This document shows positions 34,938 through 43,181 of a stretch of DNA of 43,181 nucleotides, in pieces (position 1 is the first letter of the stretch; the number at the start of each line of letters is the position of its first letter). This DNA comes from Hyphomicrobiales bacterium (GTDB taxonomy: Bacteria > Pseudomonadota > Alphaproteobacteria > Rhizobiales > Beijerinckiaceae): NCBI GenBank assembly GCA_028290705.1, contig JAQGJH010000146.1:1-43181 (forward strand). Reading direction: 5' to 3'. The notes below the pieces were generated by a model. It saw only the letters and a program-made list of their open reading frames with translations, searched no databases and was not told the origin of the DNA. The position numbers and the translations under genes are program-made.

Positions 34938-36052
34938 GCAAACTCTCGAAGATCCTGCGCGAGTCGATCCTGCAGGACGGCCCGCTGACGGTCGAGACCT
35001 ACATGGCGGTGGCGCTCGGCCATCCGCAATATGGCTACTACACCACGCGCGATCCCTTCGGGGCGTCGGGCGATTTCATCACGGCGCCCGAAGTGTCGCA
35101 GATGTTCGGCGAATTGATCGGCATCTGGGCCGTGGAGGCCTGGACCGCGCTGGGCTCGCCCGGGCGCGTCGCGCTGATCGAACTCGGCCCCGGGCGCGGA
35201 ACGCTGATGGCCGACGCCTTGCGTGCGGCGCGCGTGGCCCCAGCCTTTCGCAGCGCGATCCATGCGCATCTGGTCGAGACCAGTCCGGTACTGATGGAGG
35301 CGCAGAAGCGTGCCTTGTCCGCATCGGGCGTACCGGCAAGCTGGCATGCCAGCATCGAGGACGTGCCGGAGGGGCCGGCCATCGTCATCGCCAACGAATT
35401 CTTCGATGCGCTGCCGGTGCGCCATTACGTCCGGACGGGCGGCGGATGGCGTCAGCGTCTCGTCGGGCTGACCGAGACCGGCGCGCTGGGCTTCGGCGTG
35501 TCGAGCGAGCCCGAGCCCTATCTGATGGCGGAGGCGCCCGAGGGCAGCGTGCTCGAAATCAGTCCGATGTCGCATCAGATCATGAACGTGATCGCGCAAC
35601 GCATCGCACAGCAGGGGTGTGCTGCGCTGATCATCGACTATGGACACGTCGAGACAGGGCTCGGCGAAACGCTGCAGGCTTTGAAGAACCATCGGTCGGT
35701 CGATCCGCTGGGAGAACCCGGTGAGATCGACCTGACGGCGCATGTCGATTTCGCCGCGTTGACGCGTTCCGCGCAGGCCGCGGGCGCGGATGTTTTGGGA
35801 CCGGCAACGCAGGGCGAGTTTCTGATGCGTCTGGGGCTCGACCAGCGCGCGACGGCGCTCAAGCGCAACGCGACGATCGAACAGGCGCGCGCCATCGACC
35901 AGGCCTTCGAGCGACTCGTCACGTCGGAAACGTTCGTCGGGCCCGGCGGGGTGAAATCGCACGGCATGGGCAGCCTGTTCAAGGCGCTGGCCGTGGTGCC
36001 GCGCGGCAGCGGGGTGTTGCCAGGTTTCGTGCGCGAGGTTCCCGATGTCTGA
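34934..36052 (+). CDS. SAM-dependent methyltransferase of the MidA/NDUFAF7 family
   Basis: A 372-aa class I methyltransferase (COG1565, DUF185). It shows HPQYGYYTTRDPFGASGDFI then TAPEVSQMFGELIG at the N-terminal side, SAM motif IELGPGRGTLMAD, ANEFFDALPVRHYV, and IIDYGH. The mitochondrial homologue NDUFAF7 dimethylates an arginine of a complex I subunit; by analogy the bacterial enzyme may modify NuoD, but no nuo genes are in view. Coupled to lgt upstream and overlapping pgeF by 8 bp downstream. Confidence 0.93.
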   Translation: MSKLSKILRESILQDGPLTVETYMAVALGHPQYGYYTTRDPFGASGDFITAPEVSQMFGELIGIWAVEAWTALGSPGRVALIELGPGRGTLMADALRAARVAPAFRSAIHAHLVETSPVLMEAQKRALSASGVPASWHASIEDVPEGPAIVIANEFFDALPVRHYVRTGGGWRQRLVGLTETGALGFGVSSEPEPYLMAEAPEGSVLEISPMSHQIMNVIAQRIAQQGCAALIIDYGHVETGLGETLQALKNHRSVDPLGEPGEIDLTAHVDFAALTRSAQAAGADVLGPATQGEFLMRLGLDQRATALKRNATIEQARAIDQAFERLVTSETFVGPGGVKSHGMGSLFKALAVVPRGSGVLPGFVREVPDV

Positions 36053-36824
36053 GGCCATGTCGTTCGCGCTGCAGTCCGGTCTCCTGGCGGATGGGGGCGT
36101 GCGGCATGCCTTTTTCACGCGCCAAGGTGGCGTCTCGACGGGCGTGTACGCGTCCCTCAATGGCGGCACGGGCTCGCGCGACGATGCGGACCGCGTCGCG
36201 CAAAACCGGGCGCTGATGGCCGACGCTCTGGGCGTGACGCCCGAACGCTTTCTCGTTCCCTATCTCGTGCATTCGCCCGATTGCCTGATCGTCGACGCGC
36301 CTTTTTCGGGCGAGCGGCCGAAATGCGACGCTCTGGTGACGCGCCGGCGCGGCCTGGCGCTCGGCGTGACGGGCGCCGACTGCGGCATTCTCCTGTTCCG
36401 CGACGTCGGCGCAGGCGTGATCGGGGCGGCGCATGCGGGCTGGAAGGGGGCGCTGACCGGCGTTCTCGAATCGACGCTGCAGGCGATGGAAGAGGCTGGC
36501 GCGTCGCGACCCGGCATCGAAGTCGCGCTGGGGCCGACGATTGCGCGCGCCTCCTACGAGGTTGGGCCGGAGTTCCGGGACCGCTTCGTCGCAGTCGCTG
36601 CCGACTACGCCGCGTTCTTCCACGAGTCCGGAAAGCCAGGGCATTCGCTGTTCGACCTGCCGGGCTTCATCGGTCTGCGCCTGCGTGAGGCTGGAGTCGG
36701 CCGGTTCGAAGATCTTGGCCAGGATACTTACGCGGACGACGCGCGTTTTTACTCCTACCGCCGCAGCGTGCATCGCGGAGAACCTGACTATGGACGTCTC
36801 GTCGCCGCCATCGTGCTGGAGTGA
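36045..36824 (+). CDS. pgeF: Peptidoglycan editing factor PgeF (laccase-domain)
   Basis: A 259-aa YfiH-family protein. FFTRQGGVSTGVYASLN at the N-terminus, the metal-site stretches VHSPDC, TGADCGI and AAHAGWKGAL, and the ending FYSYRRSVHRGEPDYGRLVA are diagnostic. E. coli PgeF removes L-Ser wrongly placed in peptidoglycan precursors; older names call the family multicopper polyphenol oxidase. It starts inside the midA gene and ends 3 bp from a convergent methyltransferase gene. Confidence 0.94.
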   Translation: MSEAMSFALQSGLLADGGVRHAFFTRQGGVSTGVYASLNGGTGSRDDADRVAQNRALMADALGVTPERFLVPYLVHSPDCLIVDAPFSGERPKCDALVTRRRGLALGVTGADCGILLFRDVGAGVIGAAHAGWKGALTGVLESTLQAMEEAGASRPGIEVALGPTIARASYEVGPEFRDRFVAVAADYAAFFHESGKPGHSLFDLPGFIGLRLREAGVGRFEDLGQDTYADDARFYSYRRSVHRGEPDYGRLVAAIVLE

Positions 36825-36827
36825 TCG

Positions 36828-37517
36828 TCAGATCGGCGTTGCGACGAACATCATGCGCGATTGATTGTGCCCGATGTTCGGGTGCGTGCGCGTCGCCTTG
36901 AACGCATGGGCCGAGAACAAGGTCTCGATGTCCTGCTGGGCATAGCGGGTCAGGCCGATCTGTTCGCGCAGCTTGCGATAGTCCGAGAAAAAGGTGGAGA
37001 CGAGTCCGACGCCCGCTGCAACGAGAAATCCGCCCTGCCAGGCGAAACCCAGAAGGGCCTTCACGTCGTCCACCGCCGTGGCGTCCGCCGGGATCACGTC
37101 GGCAACGACGAGCTTTCCTGTCGGCTTCAGCTTGCGGTGCGCCAGCGCCAGAAGGCTCTCGAACTCCGCATGGGTCAGATATTGGATGAGCGAATTCGCC
37201 ACGATCATGTCGAGCGAATGATCAGACAGCGCCTCGAGGGCCGCGGTGGAAAGCACGACGATGCGGTCGTCACGCCCAAAGCGCAGGCGAAGGCGCTCCT
37301 GCACGTTAGGAGCGGCGTCGTAAAGATAGAGCATGCCGCATCTGCGGGCGACGAGATCGGCGGATTCGGCCTGGCCGCAACCGTAATCGAGCACGCATGC
37401 GTCGGGCGTGGGCACGAGCGCCGCAATGTCCTTCGCGATGCGGTCATAGTGAAGCGCCTGATGGCGCTCGTTCACGTAGATCGCATGCGAGCCGTTCCAG
37501 AATTCACGCCAGTTCAT
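36828..37517 (-). CDS. Class I SAM-dependent methyltransferase, substrate unknown
   Basis: A 229-residue protein with a Rossmann methyltransferase core: motif I VLDYGCGQAE (42-51), LYLYDAAPNVQERL as the acidic-loop strand, MIVANSLIQYLT as motif IV, and KLKPTGKLVVADVIP. A hydrophobic stretch at about 155-175 (FAWQGGFLVAAGVGLVSTFF) is unusual for a soluble enzyme and may be a membrane-touching insert. The substrate cannot be told. It lies 81 bp downstream of carA on the same strand. Confidence 0.83.
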   Translation of the reverse strand: MNWREFWNGSHAIYVNERHQALHYDRIAKDIAALVPTPDACVLDYGCGQAESADLVARRCGMLYLYDAAPNVQERLRLRFGRDDRIVVLSTAALEALSDHSLDMIVANSLIQYLTHAEFESLLALAHRKLKPTGKLVVADVIPADATAVDDVKALLGFAWQGGFLVAAGVGLVSTFFSDYRKLREQIGLTRYAQQDIETLFSAHAFKATRTHPNIGHNQSRMMFVATPI

Positions 37518-37598
37518 GGATGCTCCGCCCGATGGCCCGGCTGATCAGATCCGCCGGGCTCTTGCGCCATAGCATGGCATGGCGCGCGATGTCGCGCC

Positions 37599-38846
37599 TC
37601 AGCTTTTGGGTGCGGGCGAAGTGGCCGGGGCCGCCGGCGTCTTGCCGTCCATCATTTCGACGAACCGATGGAAGAGATAATGGCTGTCGCGCGGGCCGGG
37701 AGACGCCTCGGGGTGATGCTGGACCGAAAAGGCGGGGCGGTCGGTCAGCGAGATGCCGCAATTCGACCCGTCGAACAGCGAGCGATGCGTCTCGACGGCG
37801 TTTGCCGGCAGGGTTTTGGGATCCACCGCGAAGCCGTGGTTCATCGAGACGATTTCCACTTTGTCGGTGGTGAAATCCTTGACCGGATGATTTGCGCCGT
37901 GGTGCCCCTGATGCATCTTCTCGGTCCTGGCTCCGACGGCGAGCGCCAGCATCTGGTGGCCGAGGCAGATGCCGAAGGTCGGCACCTTCTTGTCGAGCAA
38001 TTCGCGGATGACCGGCACGGCATATTTGCCGGTTTCGGCCGGGTCGCCCGGGCCGTTCGACAGAAACACGCCGTTGGGCTTCAGCGCCAGAATGTCCTCG
38101 GCGCTGGCGGTCGCGGGCACGACCGTGACGTCGCAGCCGGCATCCGTCAGAAGCCGCAGGATGTTGCGCTTCACGCCATAATCGATGGCCACGACCTTGT
38201 ATTTGGCGTCACCCGCCGGGCCGTAGCCTTCGCCAAGTTTCCACGTCCCCTCGGTCCAGCCGTAGCGCTGTGTCGTGGTGACGCCCGGCACGAGATCCAT
38301 GCCGTCGATTCCGGGCCAGGCCGCCGCCTCGGCTTTCAGCGCCTCGATGTCGAACTTGCCGTCCGGCGCATGGGCGATGACCGCGTTGGGCATGCCTTTT
38401 TCGCGGATCAGCGCGGTGAGCGCCCGCGTGTCGAGGCCGCTCATCCCGACGATGCCGCGGGACTTCAGCCACTGATCGAAGTGACGCGTCGCGCGATGGT
38501 TCGCCGGATCGGTGATCGGCGCATGCACGACGACGCCGCGGATGCCCGCGTCCGCCGCCATGTTGACGGTCTCGATGTCTTCGTCGTTCGTTCCGACGTT
38601 GCCGATGTGCGGGAAGGTGAAGGTGACGATCTGGCCGGAATAGGACGGATCGGTCAGGATTTCCTGGTAACCCGTGATGGCGGTGTTGAAGCACACTTCG
38701 CCGACCGAATGGCCCGTGGCTCCGAGGCCGAAGCCCTCGATCACCGTGCCGTCGGCAAGAACCAGAACGGCGGTCTGGACGGGCGTGGTCCAGCCGTCGC
38801 CATTCTGGGCGTGCTGGGCGGCTTTGTCTTGAACGGGCGTGGTCAT
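37599..38846 (-). CDS. carA: Carbamoyl-phosphate synthase small subunit
   Basis: A 415-aa glutamine amidotransferase subunit that supplies ammonia to CarB. The N-terminal domain has [20 protein letters not shown] then [15 protein letters not shown]; the class I amidotransferase domain has Cys294 in GICLGHQML and His378/Glu380 in [17 protein letters not shown] is also present. A ~20-residue Gln/Asp-containing N-terminal tail precedes the core. It stands apart from carB (about 29 kb away, other strand). A promoter-like pair lies about 140 nt upstream. Confidence 0.97.
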   Translation of the reverse strand: MTTPVQDKAAQHAQNGDGWTTPVQTAVLVLADGTVIEGFGLGATGHSVGEVCFNTAITGYQEILTDPSYSGQIVTFTFPHIGNVGTNDEDIETVNMAADAGIRGVVVHAPITDPANHRATRHFDQWLKSRGIVGMSGLDTRALTALIREKGMPNAVIAHAPDGKFDIEALKAEAAAWPGIDGMDLVPGVTTTQRYGWTEGTWKLGEGYGPAGDAKYKVVAIDYGVKRNILRLLTDAGCDVTVVPATASAEDILALKPNGVFLSNGPGDPAETGKYAVPVIRELLDKKVPTFGICLGHQMLALAVGARTEKMHQGHHGANHPVKDFTTDKVEIVSMNHGFAVDPKTLPANAVETHRSLFDGSNCGISLTDRPAFSVQHHPEASPGPRDSHYLFHRFVEMMDGKTPAAPATSPAPKS

Positions 38847-38993
38847 GGCTCTACACCGTGGTTCGCGCGAGCGGGCGCGGCGCGTGAGATCGCGGGCGCG
38901 GCCGGGCGGTTGAATTCGAGAGTTTGGGTTTGCGCCGGTCGGTCAAAACGGGCGCGGGTCCGGGGTCTTGTCGCAGGGTTTTGGCTCGCGCGG

Positions 38994-39022
38994 AAGCTAG
39001 GCGAGCGGACGTTGATCGTCAA
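38994..39022 (-). promoter_or_regulatory. Likely carA promoter
   Basis: On the minus strand TTGACG (39022-39017), a 17-nt spacer, then TAGCTT (38999-38994). Transcription would start near 38987, giving carA a leader of about 140 nt. The -35 lies within the inverted repeat GTTGA-TCG-TCAAC (39011-39023), a possible operator. Confidence 0.5.
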
Positions 39023-39112
39023 CCCCGCGGGCTAGTTCGAAGGCTGAGACTTATCAGTCGGTTATCAATTTCGCCGCCATGTTTTGCACAGGGGCGGCCT
39101 GGGAGATCTGTC

Positions 39113-39562
39113 ATGCGCGAGCGTTTCACCACGATGATGAAAGAGTCGATGAAGGCCGGAGACAAGCGCCGGCTCGCCACGGTTCGGATGATCCAGGCGG
39201 CTCTGAAGGATCGAGACATCGAGGCGCGCGGGCAGGGCAAGACCGTATCGGACGAGGACATTCTGGCGCTGCTCCAGAAGATGGTGAAGAGCCGCCAGGA
39301 GTCGCTGGGGATTTACGAAAAGGCCGGACGCACCGACCTGGCCACGCAGGAAAGCGAGGAAATCGCGATCATTTCCGAGTTCCTGCCGGCGCAACTCGAC
39401 GACGCCCAGATGAAGGCTGCCATCGACACCGCCATCGCGGAGACGGGCGCGGCCAGCATGAAGGACATGGGCAAGGTGGTCGCGAGCCTCAAGGCCAAGT
39501 ACACCGGACAGATGGACTTCGCCAAGGCGAGCCAGCAGGTGAAGGCGGCGCTGAACGGGTGA
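39113..39562 (+). CDS. GatB/YqeY-domain protein
   Basis: A 149-residue protein of the YqeY family, which resembles the tRNA-binding tail of GatB. Typical sequence: MRERFTTMMKESMKAGDKRR, ATVRMIQAALKDRDIEARG, EISEF-like IISEFLPAQLDD, and KDMGKVVASLKAKYTGQMDF. A role in tRNA-dependent amidation is assumed for the family but not shown. GGGAG sits 7 nt before the ATG. Repeated TTATCA boxes (39051 and 39062, 11 bp apart) lie upstream. In many bacteria yqeY sits beside dnaG and rpsU, as it does beside dnaG here. Confidence 0.92.
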   Translation: MRERFTTMMKESMKAGDKRRLATVRMIQAALKDRDIEARGQGKTVSDEDILALLQKMVKSRQESLGIYEKAGRTDLATQESEEIAIISEFLPAQLDDAQMKAAIDTAIAETGAASMKDMGKVVASLKAKYTGQMDFAKASQQVKAALNG

Positions 39563-39584
39563 GACGGAGGCTCGCCTGTGGATA

Positions 39585-39615
39585 GCGGGAACAAGGGTTT
39601 CGTGTTTGTTCCCGC
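39585..39615. promoter_or_regulatory. Perfect 10-bp inverted repeat over the dnaG -35 box
   Basis: GCGGGAACAA (39585-39594), 11 nt, TTGTTCCCGC (39606-39615). The right arm contains the -35 hexamer of the proposed dnaG promoter, the expected place for a repressor operator. Without a U-tract it is not a terminator for the YqeY-like gene. Confidence 0.55.
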
Positions 39616-39634
39616 GGGCTTCGCATTCTATACT
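39606..39634 (+). promoter_or_regulatory. Likely dnaG promoter
   Basis: TTGTTC (39606-39611), a 17-nt spacer and TATACT (39629-39634), close to the housekeeping consensus. Transcription would start near 39641, giving dnaG a leader of only ~17 nt. Confidence 0.6.
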
Positions 39635-39657
39635 GGTGTTATCTAACGCGAGCCCCC

Positions 39658-41601
39658 ATGCGATTCACACCGTCCTTTCTCGATGAGATCAAGGCGCGGC
39701 TTCCGGTGTCGGAGGTCGTGCGCCGGCGCGTGAAGCTGACCAAGGCGGGACGCGAGTTCAAGGGCCTGTCGCCCTTCACGTCCGAAAAGTCCCCGTCATT
39801 CTTCGTCAACGACCAGAAGATGGCGTGGTTCGACTTCTCGTCCGGCCGCAACGGCAACGTCTTCGACTTCGTCATGGAAACCGAAGGCCTGACCTTTCCC
39901 GAAGCGGTGGAAAGACTTGCGGCGGAGGCAGGTCTGGCGCTGCCGACCGAGACGCCGGAGACGCGCGCCCGCGAGCAGCGCCGCGCCACCCTCACGGAGG
40001 TTCTCGAACTCGCCGCGGCTTTCTTCGAGACGGAATTGCAGGGCAGGGCGGGTGCGCGCGCCCGCGGCTATCTCGCGGACCGTGGCCTCGGAGCCGCCGC
40101 CCAGAAGCAGTTTCGTATCGGCTATTCGCCCAACGAGAGATACGCGCTGCGAGAACATCTCGCCTCGAAGGGGGCGAGCGTCGAGACCATGTGCGAGGCG
40201 GGCCTGCTGGTGCACGGCGACGAGATCCCCGTGCCGTACGATCGATTCCGCGACCGGGTGATGTTCCCGATCTGCGACCGGGCAGGCCACGTCATCGCCT
40301 TCGGGGGGCGGGCGCTCGACAAGGAGGTGAGCGCCAAATACCTGAATTCGCCCGAGACCCCGCTCTTTCACAAGGGCTCGGTGCTGTACAACCACCACAA
40401 TGCCCGCAAGGCCGCGCACGATCGCGGTTCGATCATCGCGGTCGAGGGCTATGTCGATGTCATCTCGATGACCGTCGCGGGGTTTCCCAACGTCGTCGCC
40501 CCTCTGGGAACCGCCCTGACGGCGGATCAGTGCGACCTGCTCTGGCGGATGGGTGAGGAGCCGGTCCTGTGCTTCGACGGCGACCGCGCCGGCCGCAAGG
40601 CGGCCCATCGCGCCATCGACACGGCGCTGCCGCTGATCGGTCCGGGCAAATCATTGCGCTTCGCCTTCCTGCCTGAGGGGCAGGACCCCGACGATCTGGC
40701 GCGATCGGGCGGGCAGACGGCCATCGCGGAGGTTCTGGGCGGAGCCAAGCCGCTGGTCGACGTGCTCTGGACGCGCGAGGCCGAAGCCGGGCCGCTGGAT
40801 ACGCCGGAGCGGCGAGCCGCGCTGGAGCGGCGTTTGTCCGATCTCGTCAAAGAGATCAAGGACGAGACGCTCCGGAAATATTACCGCGACGAGATCATGG
40901 CGCGGCTGGACGCCATGCAGGGCCGGCAACCGGGGGGCGCGAGCGGGCGCGGCCGGGGCGGCGGCAAATGGTCTGGGCGGCCCGCCCAAGGGGGAGGCGG
41001 CAAATTTTCGAAGCGCGACTTCGGGCAGCCGGCCGGGTATCTGTTCTCGCCGCCCTCCATCAGCCCCAGCCTGGCGCACAGCCAGGTGTTTTCCCGGGGC
41101 GCGGGCATTCCAAGGCGCGAGGCCGAGATCCTGGTCAACGTTCTGCACCACCCCGGGCTGCTGGCCCGGCACTTGGAGGACCTGGCCGAGGTGGAATTCA
41201 CCAGCCGCGACGCCGAAAAGCTCAAGGCGGCACTGACGGCTCTGGCGGCGGAAACTTTTGCCGACTTCGTCGAGTTGCGGCTCGCAGTCGATGCCTGCGG
41301 CCTGCAATCTACCCGCGAATTGATCGAAACGGCGGCCCAACCCTACCCTTGGAGCATCAAGCCGGAGGCCGCGGAGCTTGACGCCGAGCGCGTTTTGCAA
41401 CAGGCACTGGCCTTGCATCGCCGCGCCCGGGCGCTACATAGGGAACTGAAATCCGCAGAAAGAGCGCTCGGCGAGGAAGCCAACGAGCAGAACCTCGCAA
41501 GGTTGCGCGAAATTCAGGCGGAACTCACCGGGATCGAGGGTCGCGAGGCGGCGGTGGAAGGTTTTGGTCTTTCCTCCGGACGCCAGGGGCAGGCCCTGTG
41601 A
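39658..41601 (+). CDS. dnaG: DNA primase, zinc-ribbon ligands lost
   Basis: A 647-aa primase that lays RNA primers at the replication fork. The N-terminal domain keeps the primase shape (FLDEIKARLPVSEVV, EKSPSFFVNDQK), but the four zinc ligands are replaced: Ser38, Thr41, Asp59 and Ser62 stand where Cys-x2-His and Cys-x2-Cys would be. The RNA polymerase core has the TOPRIM marks VEGYVDVISM and CFDGDRAGRKAAHRAID. A Gly/Arg-rich linker (about residues 422-450) leads to the C-terminal DnaB-binding region. This ligand loss is, as I recall, shared by related Alphaproteobacteria. A strong promoter with an inverted repeat lies upstream; rpoD follows. Confidence 0.96.
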   Translation: MRFTPSFLDEIKARLPVSEVVRRRVKLTKAGREFKGLSPFTSEKSPSFFVNDQKMAWFDFSSGRNGNVFDFVMETEGLTFPEAVERLAAEAGLALPTETPETRAREQRRATLTEVLELAAAFFETELQGRAGARARGYLADRGLGAAAQKQFRIGYSPNERYALREHLASKGASVETMCEAGLLVHGDEIPVPYDRFRDRVMFPICDRAGHVIAFGGRALDKEVSAKYLNSPETPLFHKGSVLYNHHNARKAAHDRGSIIAVEGYVDVISMTVAGFPNVVAPLGTALTADQCDLLWRMGEEPVLCFDGDRAGRKAAHRAIDTALPLIGPGKSLRFAFLPEGQDPDDLARSGGQTAIAEVLGGAKPLVDVLWTREAEAGPLDTPERRAALERRLSDLVKEIKDETLRKYYRDEIMARLDAMQGRQPGGASGRGRGGGKWSGRPAQGGGGKFSKRDFGQPAGYLFSPPSISPSLAHSQVFSRGAGIPRREAEILVNVLHHPGLLARHLEDLAEVEFTSRDAEKLKAALTALAAETFADFVELRLAVDACGLQSTRELIETAAQPYPWSIKPEAAELDAERVLQQALALHRRARALHRELKSAERALGEEANEQNLARLREIQAELTGIEGREAAVEGFGLSSGRQGQAL

Positions 41602-41819
41602 GCCCGTCAGGCACGGCGACTTTGACTGTCGACCCCGCGTTGCGGGTCAGATTCGCCCTCCGGCGAGTATTTGTTTAGTTAAGGCACGTTTAATGCCGAT
41701 CAGGCCAAATGTGTGGCAGTGCGATTCGAGATGTGGGCCCCCGTCCGGGCCTTGCTCTGGAACGTGGCGCCAGAGGCCAGAAGGCAAGACCGGCCGGCAA
41801 CGGCGCGATGGAGTTTAGA

Positions 41820-43181
41820 ATGGCGAAAAAGGACGAAGAGAAGCGCGAAGGCGAAGGCGCAGTCCCGGATACGTCCGACAGCCCGTTGCTCGACCTTTCC
41901 GATGCCGCCGTCAAGCGGATGATCAAGCTCGCCAAAAAGCGTGGCTACGTCACCCATGACGAATTGAATGCGGTGTTGCCGTCCGAAGAGGTATCGTCGG
42001 ACCAGATCGAAGACATTTATTCCATGCTCAATGAAATGGGCATTACCGTGTCGGAGGCCGAAGAGGCCGAAGAAGGCGAGGGTGGCGAAGAAGCCGCCGC
42101 CGAGGAAGAAGAGGCCGAGAGCACCGATCTCGTCGACGTGGCCCGCCCCGCGCCCGTGGTGGCGACCCGTTCTTCGGAGCCGGCCGACCGCACCGACGAT
42201 CCCGTGCGCATGTACCTGCGCGAGATGGGCTCGGTCGAGTTGCTGTCGCGCGAAGGTGAAATCGCGATCGCGAAGCGCATCGAGGCCGGCCGCGAAGCCA
42301 TGATCGCGGGCCTCTGCGAGAGTCCGTTGACCTTCCAGGCCATCATCATCTGGCGCGACGAACTCAACGACGGCAAGGTTCTGCTGCGCGACATCATCGA
42401 TCTCGAGGCCACCTACGCGGGTCCCGACGGCAAGAACACGCCCAAGATCGACCACACGGCCGGCGACATCGCGCCCGCGACAGCGCCGCGCACGCCGCCG
42501 CCGGGCCTGGACGGCGAAGCGCCCATTCCCGAGGACGCCTTCGACGACGACGAGGACATGGAAAATTCCGTGTCTCTCTCGGCGATGGAAGCCGAATTGA
42601 AGCCGAAAGTGCTCGACACGTTCGATCGTATCGCCGACGCCTACAAAAAGTTGCGCCGGCTGCAGGACCAGAACGTCGAGAACAAGCTCAAGAACGAGAC
42701 GCTGACTCCGGCGCAGGAGCGCAAGTACAAGACGCTCAAGAAGGAAATCGTCACTGACGTGAAGTCGCTGTCGCTCAACCAGAACCGCATCGATGCGCTG
42801 GTGGAGCAGTTGTACGACATCAACAAAAGGCTGATCGGTCTCGAGACCAAGCTGATGCGGCTCGGCGAGTCGCACGGTGTCGGCCGCGAGGATTTTCTGA
42901 AGAACTACCAGAACTCCGAACTCGATCCGAAGTGGCTGCTGCGTGTCGGCAAGCTCGGCACGCGCGGCTGGAAGGACTTTATCGCGAAGGAAAAGGATCC
43001 GATCAAGAACCTGCGCGGCGACATTCATGCGCTGGCGACGGAGACGGGCCTCGAAATTCTCGAGTTCCGCAAGATCGTCCAGATGGTGCAGAAGGGCGAG
43101 CGCGAAGCCCGGCAGGCCAAGAAGGAAATGGTCGAGGCCAACCTGCGTCTCGTCATCTCCATCGCCAAGAAATACACGAAT
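41820..43181 (+). CDS. rpoD: RNA polymerase primary sigma factor RpoD (sigma-70), 5' part
   Basis: The first 454 codons of the housekeeping sigma factor, cut by the window's right edge. Region 1.1 is at about 25-75 (LLDLSDAAVKRMIKLAKKRG), followed by an acidic Glu/Ala stretch (80-100), region 1.2 (DDPVRMYLREMGSVELLSRE), the large non-conserved insert, and region 2.1 starting at EMVEANLRLVISIAKKYTN. GGAG lies 6 nt before the ATG at 41820; an in-frame ATG at 41808 is less likely. The 218-bp gap after dnaG has a CTCTGG/CCAGAG hairpin (41755-41775) but no clear promoter. dnaG-rpoD is part of the macromolecular-synthesis operon. Confidence 0.97.
   Translation, partial: MAKKDEEKREGEGAVPDTSDSPLLDLSDAAVKRMIKLAKKRGYVTHDELNAVLPSEEVSSDQIEDIYSMLNEMGITVSEAEEAEEGEGGEEAAAEEEEAESTDLVDVARPAPVVATRSSEPADRTDDPVRMYLREMGSVELLSREGEIAIAKRIEAGREAMIAGLCESPLTFQAIIIWRDELNDGKVLLRDIIDLEATYAGPDGKNTPKIDHTAGDIAPATAPRTPPPGLDGEAPIPEDAFDDDEDMENSVSLSAMEAELKPKVLDTFDRIADAYKKLRRLQDQNVENKLKNETLTPAQERKYKTLKKEIVTDVKSLSLNQNRIDALVEQLYDINKRLIGLETKLMRLGESHGVGREDFLKNYQNSELDPKWLLRVGKLGTRGWKDFIAKEKDPIKNLRGDIHALATETGLEILEFRKIVQMVQKGEREARQAKKEMVEANLRLVISIAKKYTN

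Noticed and set aside
39597-39611. A possible LexA box (GTTT-N7-GTTC) before dnaG
   Set aside because: One half-site base deviates from the alphaproteobacterial consensus, and the perfect inverted repeat there is a better description of the site.
41700-43028. A 442-codon minus-strand open frame over rpoD
   Set aside because: It is antisense to rpoD, with Val/Leu/Asp-rich sequence typical of reverse frames in GC-rich genes.

Overview
This is a GC-rich chromosomal segment of an alphaproteobacterium, most likely from the Hyphomicrobiales (Rhizobiales). The assignment rests on family recognition and gene order by eye, not on a database search. The evidence is: petA-petB encoding a bc1 complex; a uvrC-pgsA-moaD-moaE run; an lgt-midA-pgeF run; a trxB gene followed by an LsrB-like LysR gene; a PetP-type MarR gene followed by an OmpR-type response regulator and an EnvZ-like kinase; and a DnaG lacking its zinc ligands. 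I cannot name the genus. No rRNA, tRNA, insertion sequence, prophage, CRISPR array or defence island is visible, and coding density is high.

Layout. 1-2.8 kb: cytochrome bc1 genes (minus strand) facing away from trmL-hemF. 2.8-6.2 kb: two small membrane proteins, then a cassette of three Tad-type pilus-surface proteins (TadE-like, TadE-like, TadG with a vWA domain). 6.2-10.5 kb: carB with a structured leader, then greA. 10.5-15 kb: a secreted hypothetical protein, an ELM1-like protein, a 2OG-Fe(II) oxygenase, trxB and an LsrB-like regulator. 15-17.6 kb: msrP, then mtnP-apt (adenine salvage). 17.6-23 kb: a tandem MaoC-domain protein and ychF, pth, rplY and prs, with ychJ inserted on the opposite strand. 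23-27.3 kb: uvrC-pgsA-moaD-moaE-DUF1232 and a small HdeA-like protein. 27.3-31 kb: ilvE facing away from a MarR/response-regulator/histidine-kinase operon. 31-34 kb: a TetR/COQ9-like protein, proC, a YbjN protein and a UbiK-like protein. 34-37.5 kb: lgt-midA-pgeF and a methyltransferase. 37.6-43.2 kb: carA, a YqeY-like protein, dnaG and the start of rpoD.

How the genes relate. Several neighbours act together: mtnP releases adenine that apt recycles to AMP; moaD and moaE encode the two subunits of molybdopterin synthase, and msrP needs a molybdenum cofactor; prs, rplY, pth and ychF link nucleotide supply to translation; dnaG and rpoD are two parts of the classic macromolecular-synthesis operon. 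Carbamoyl-phosphate synthase is split: carB lies near 6.5 kb and carA near 38 kb, on opposite strands.

Most of the window is ordinary core genome. The items I would look at first are regulatory. (1) The carB leader can fold into mutually exclusive hairpins in a 1:2:3:4 arrangement ending in a U-tract terminator, with arginine codons over segment 1 in a short reading frame. (2) A perfect 10-bp inverted repeat overlaps the -35 box of a good promoter in front of dnaG. (3) A TetR-type protein has a C-terminal half resembling the ubiquinone-biosynthesis protein COQ9. None of these could be tested here.
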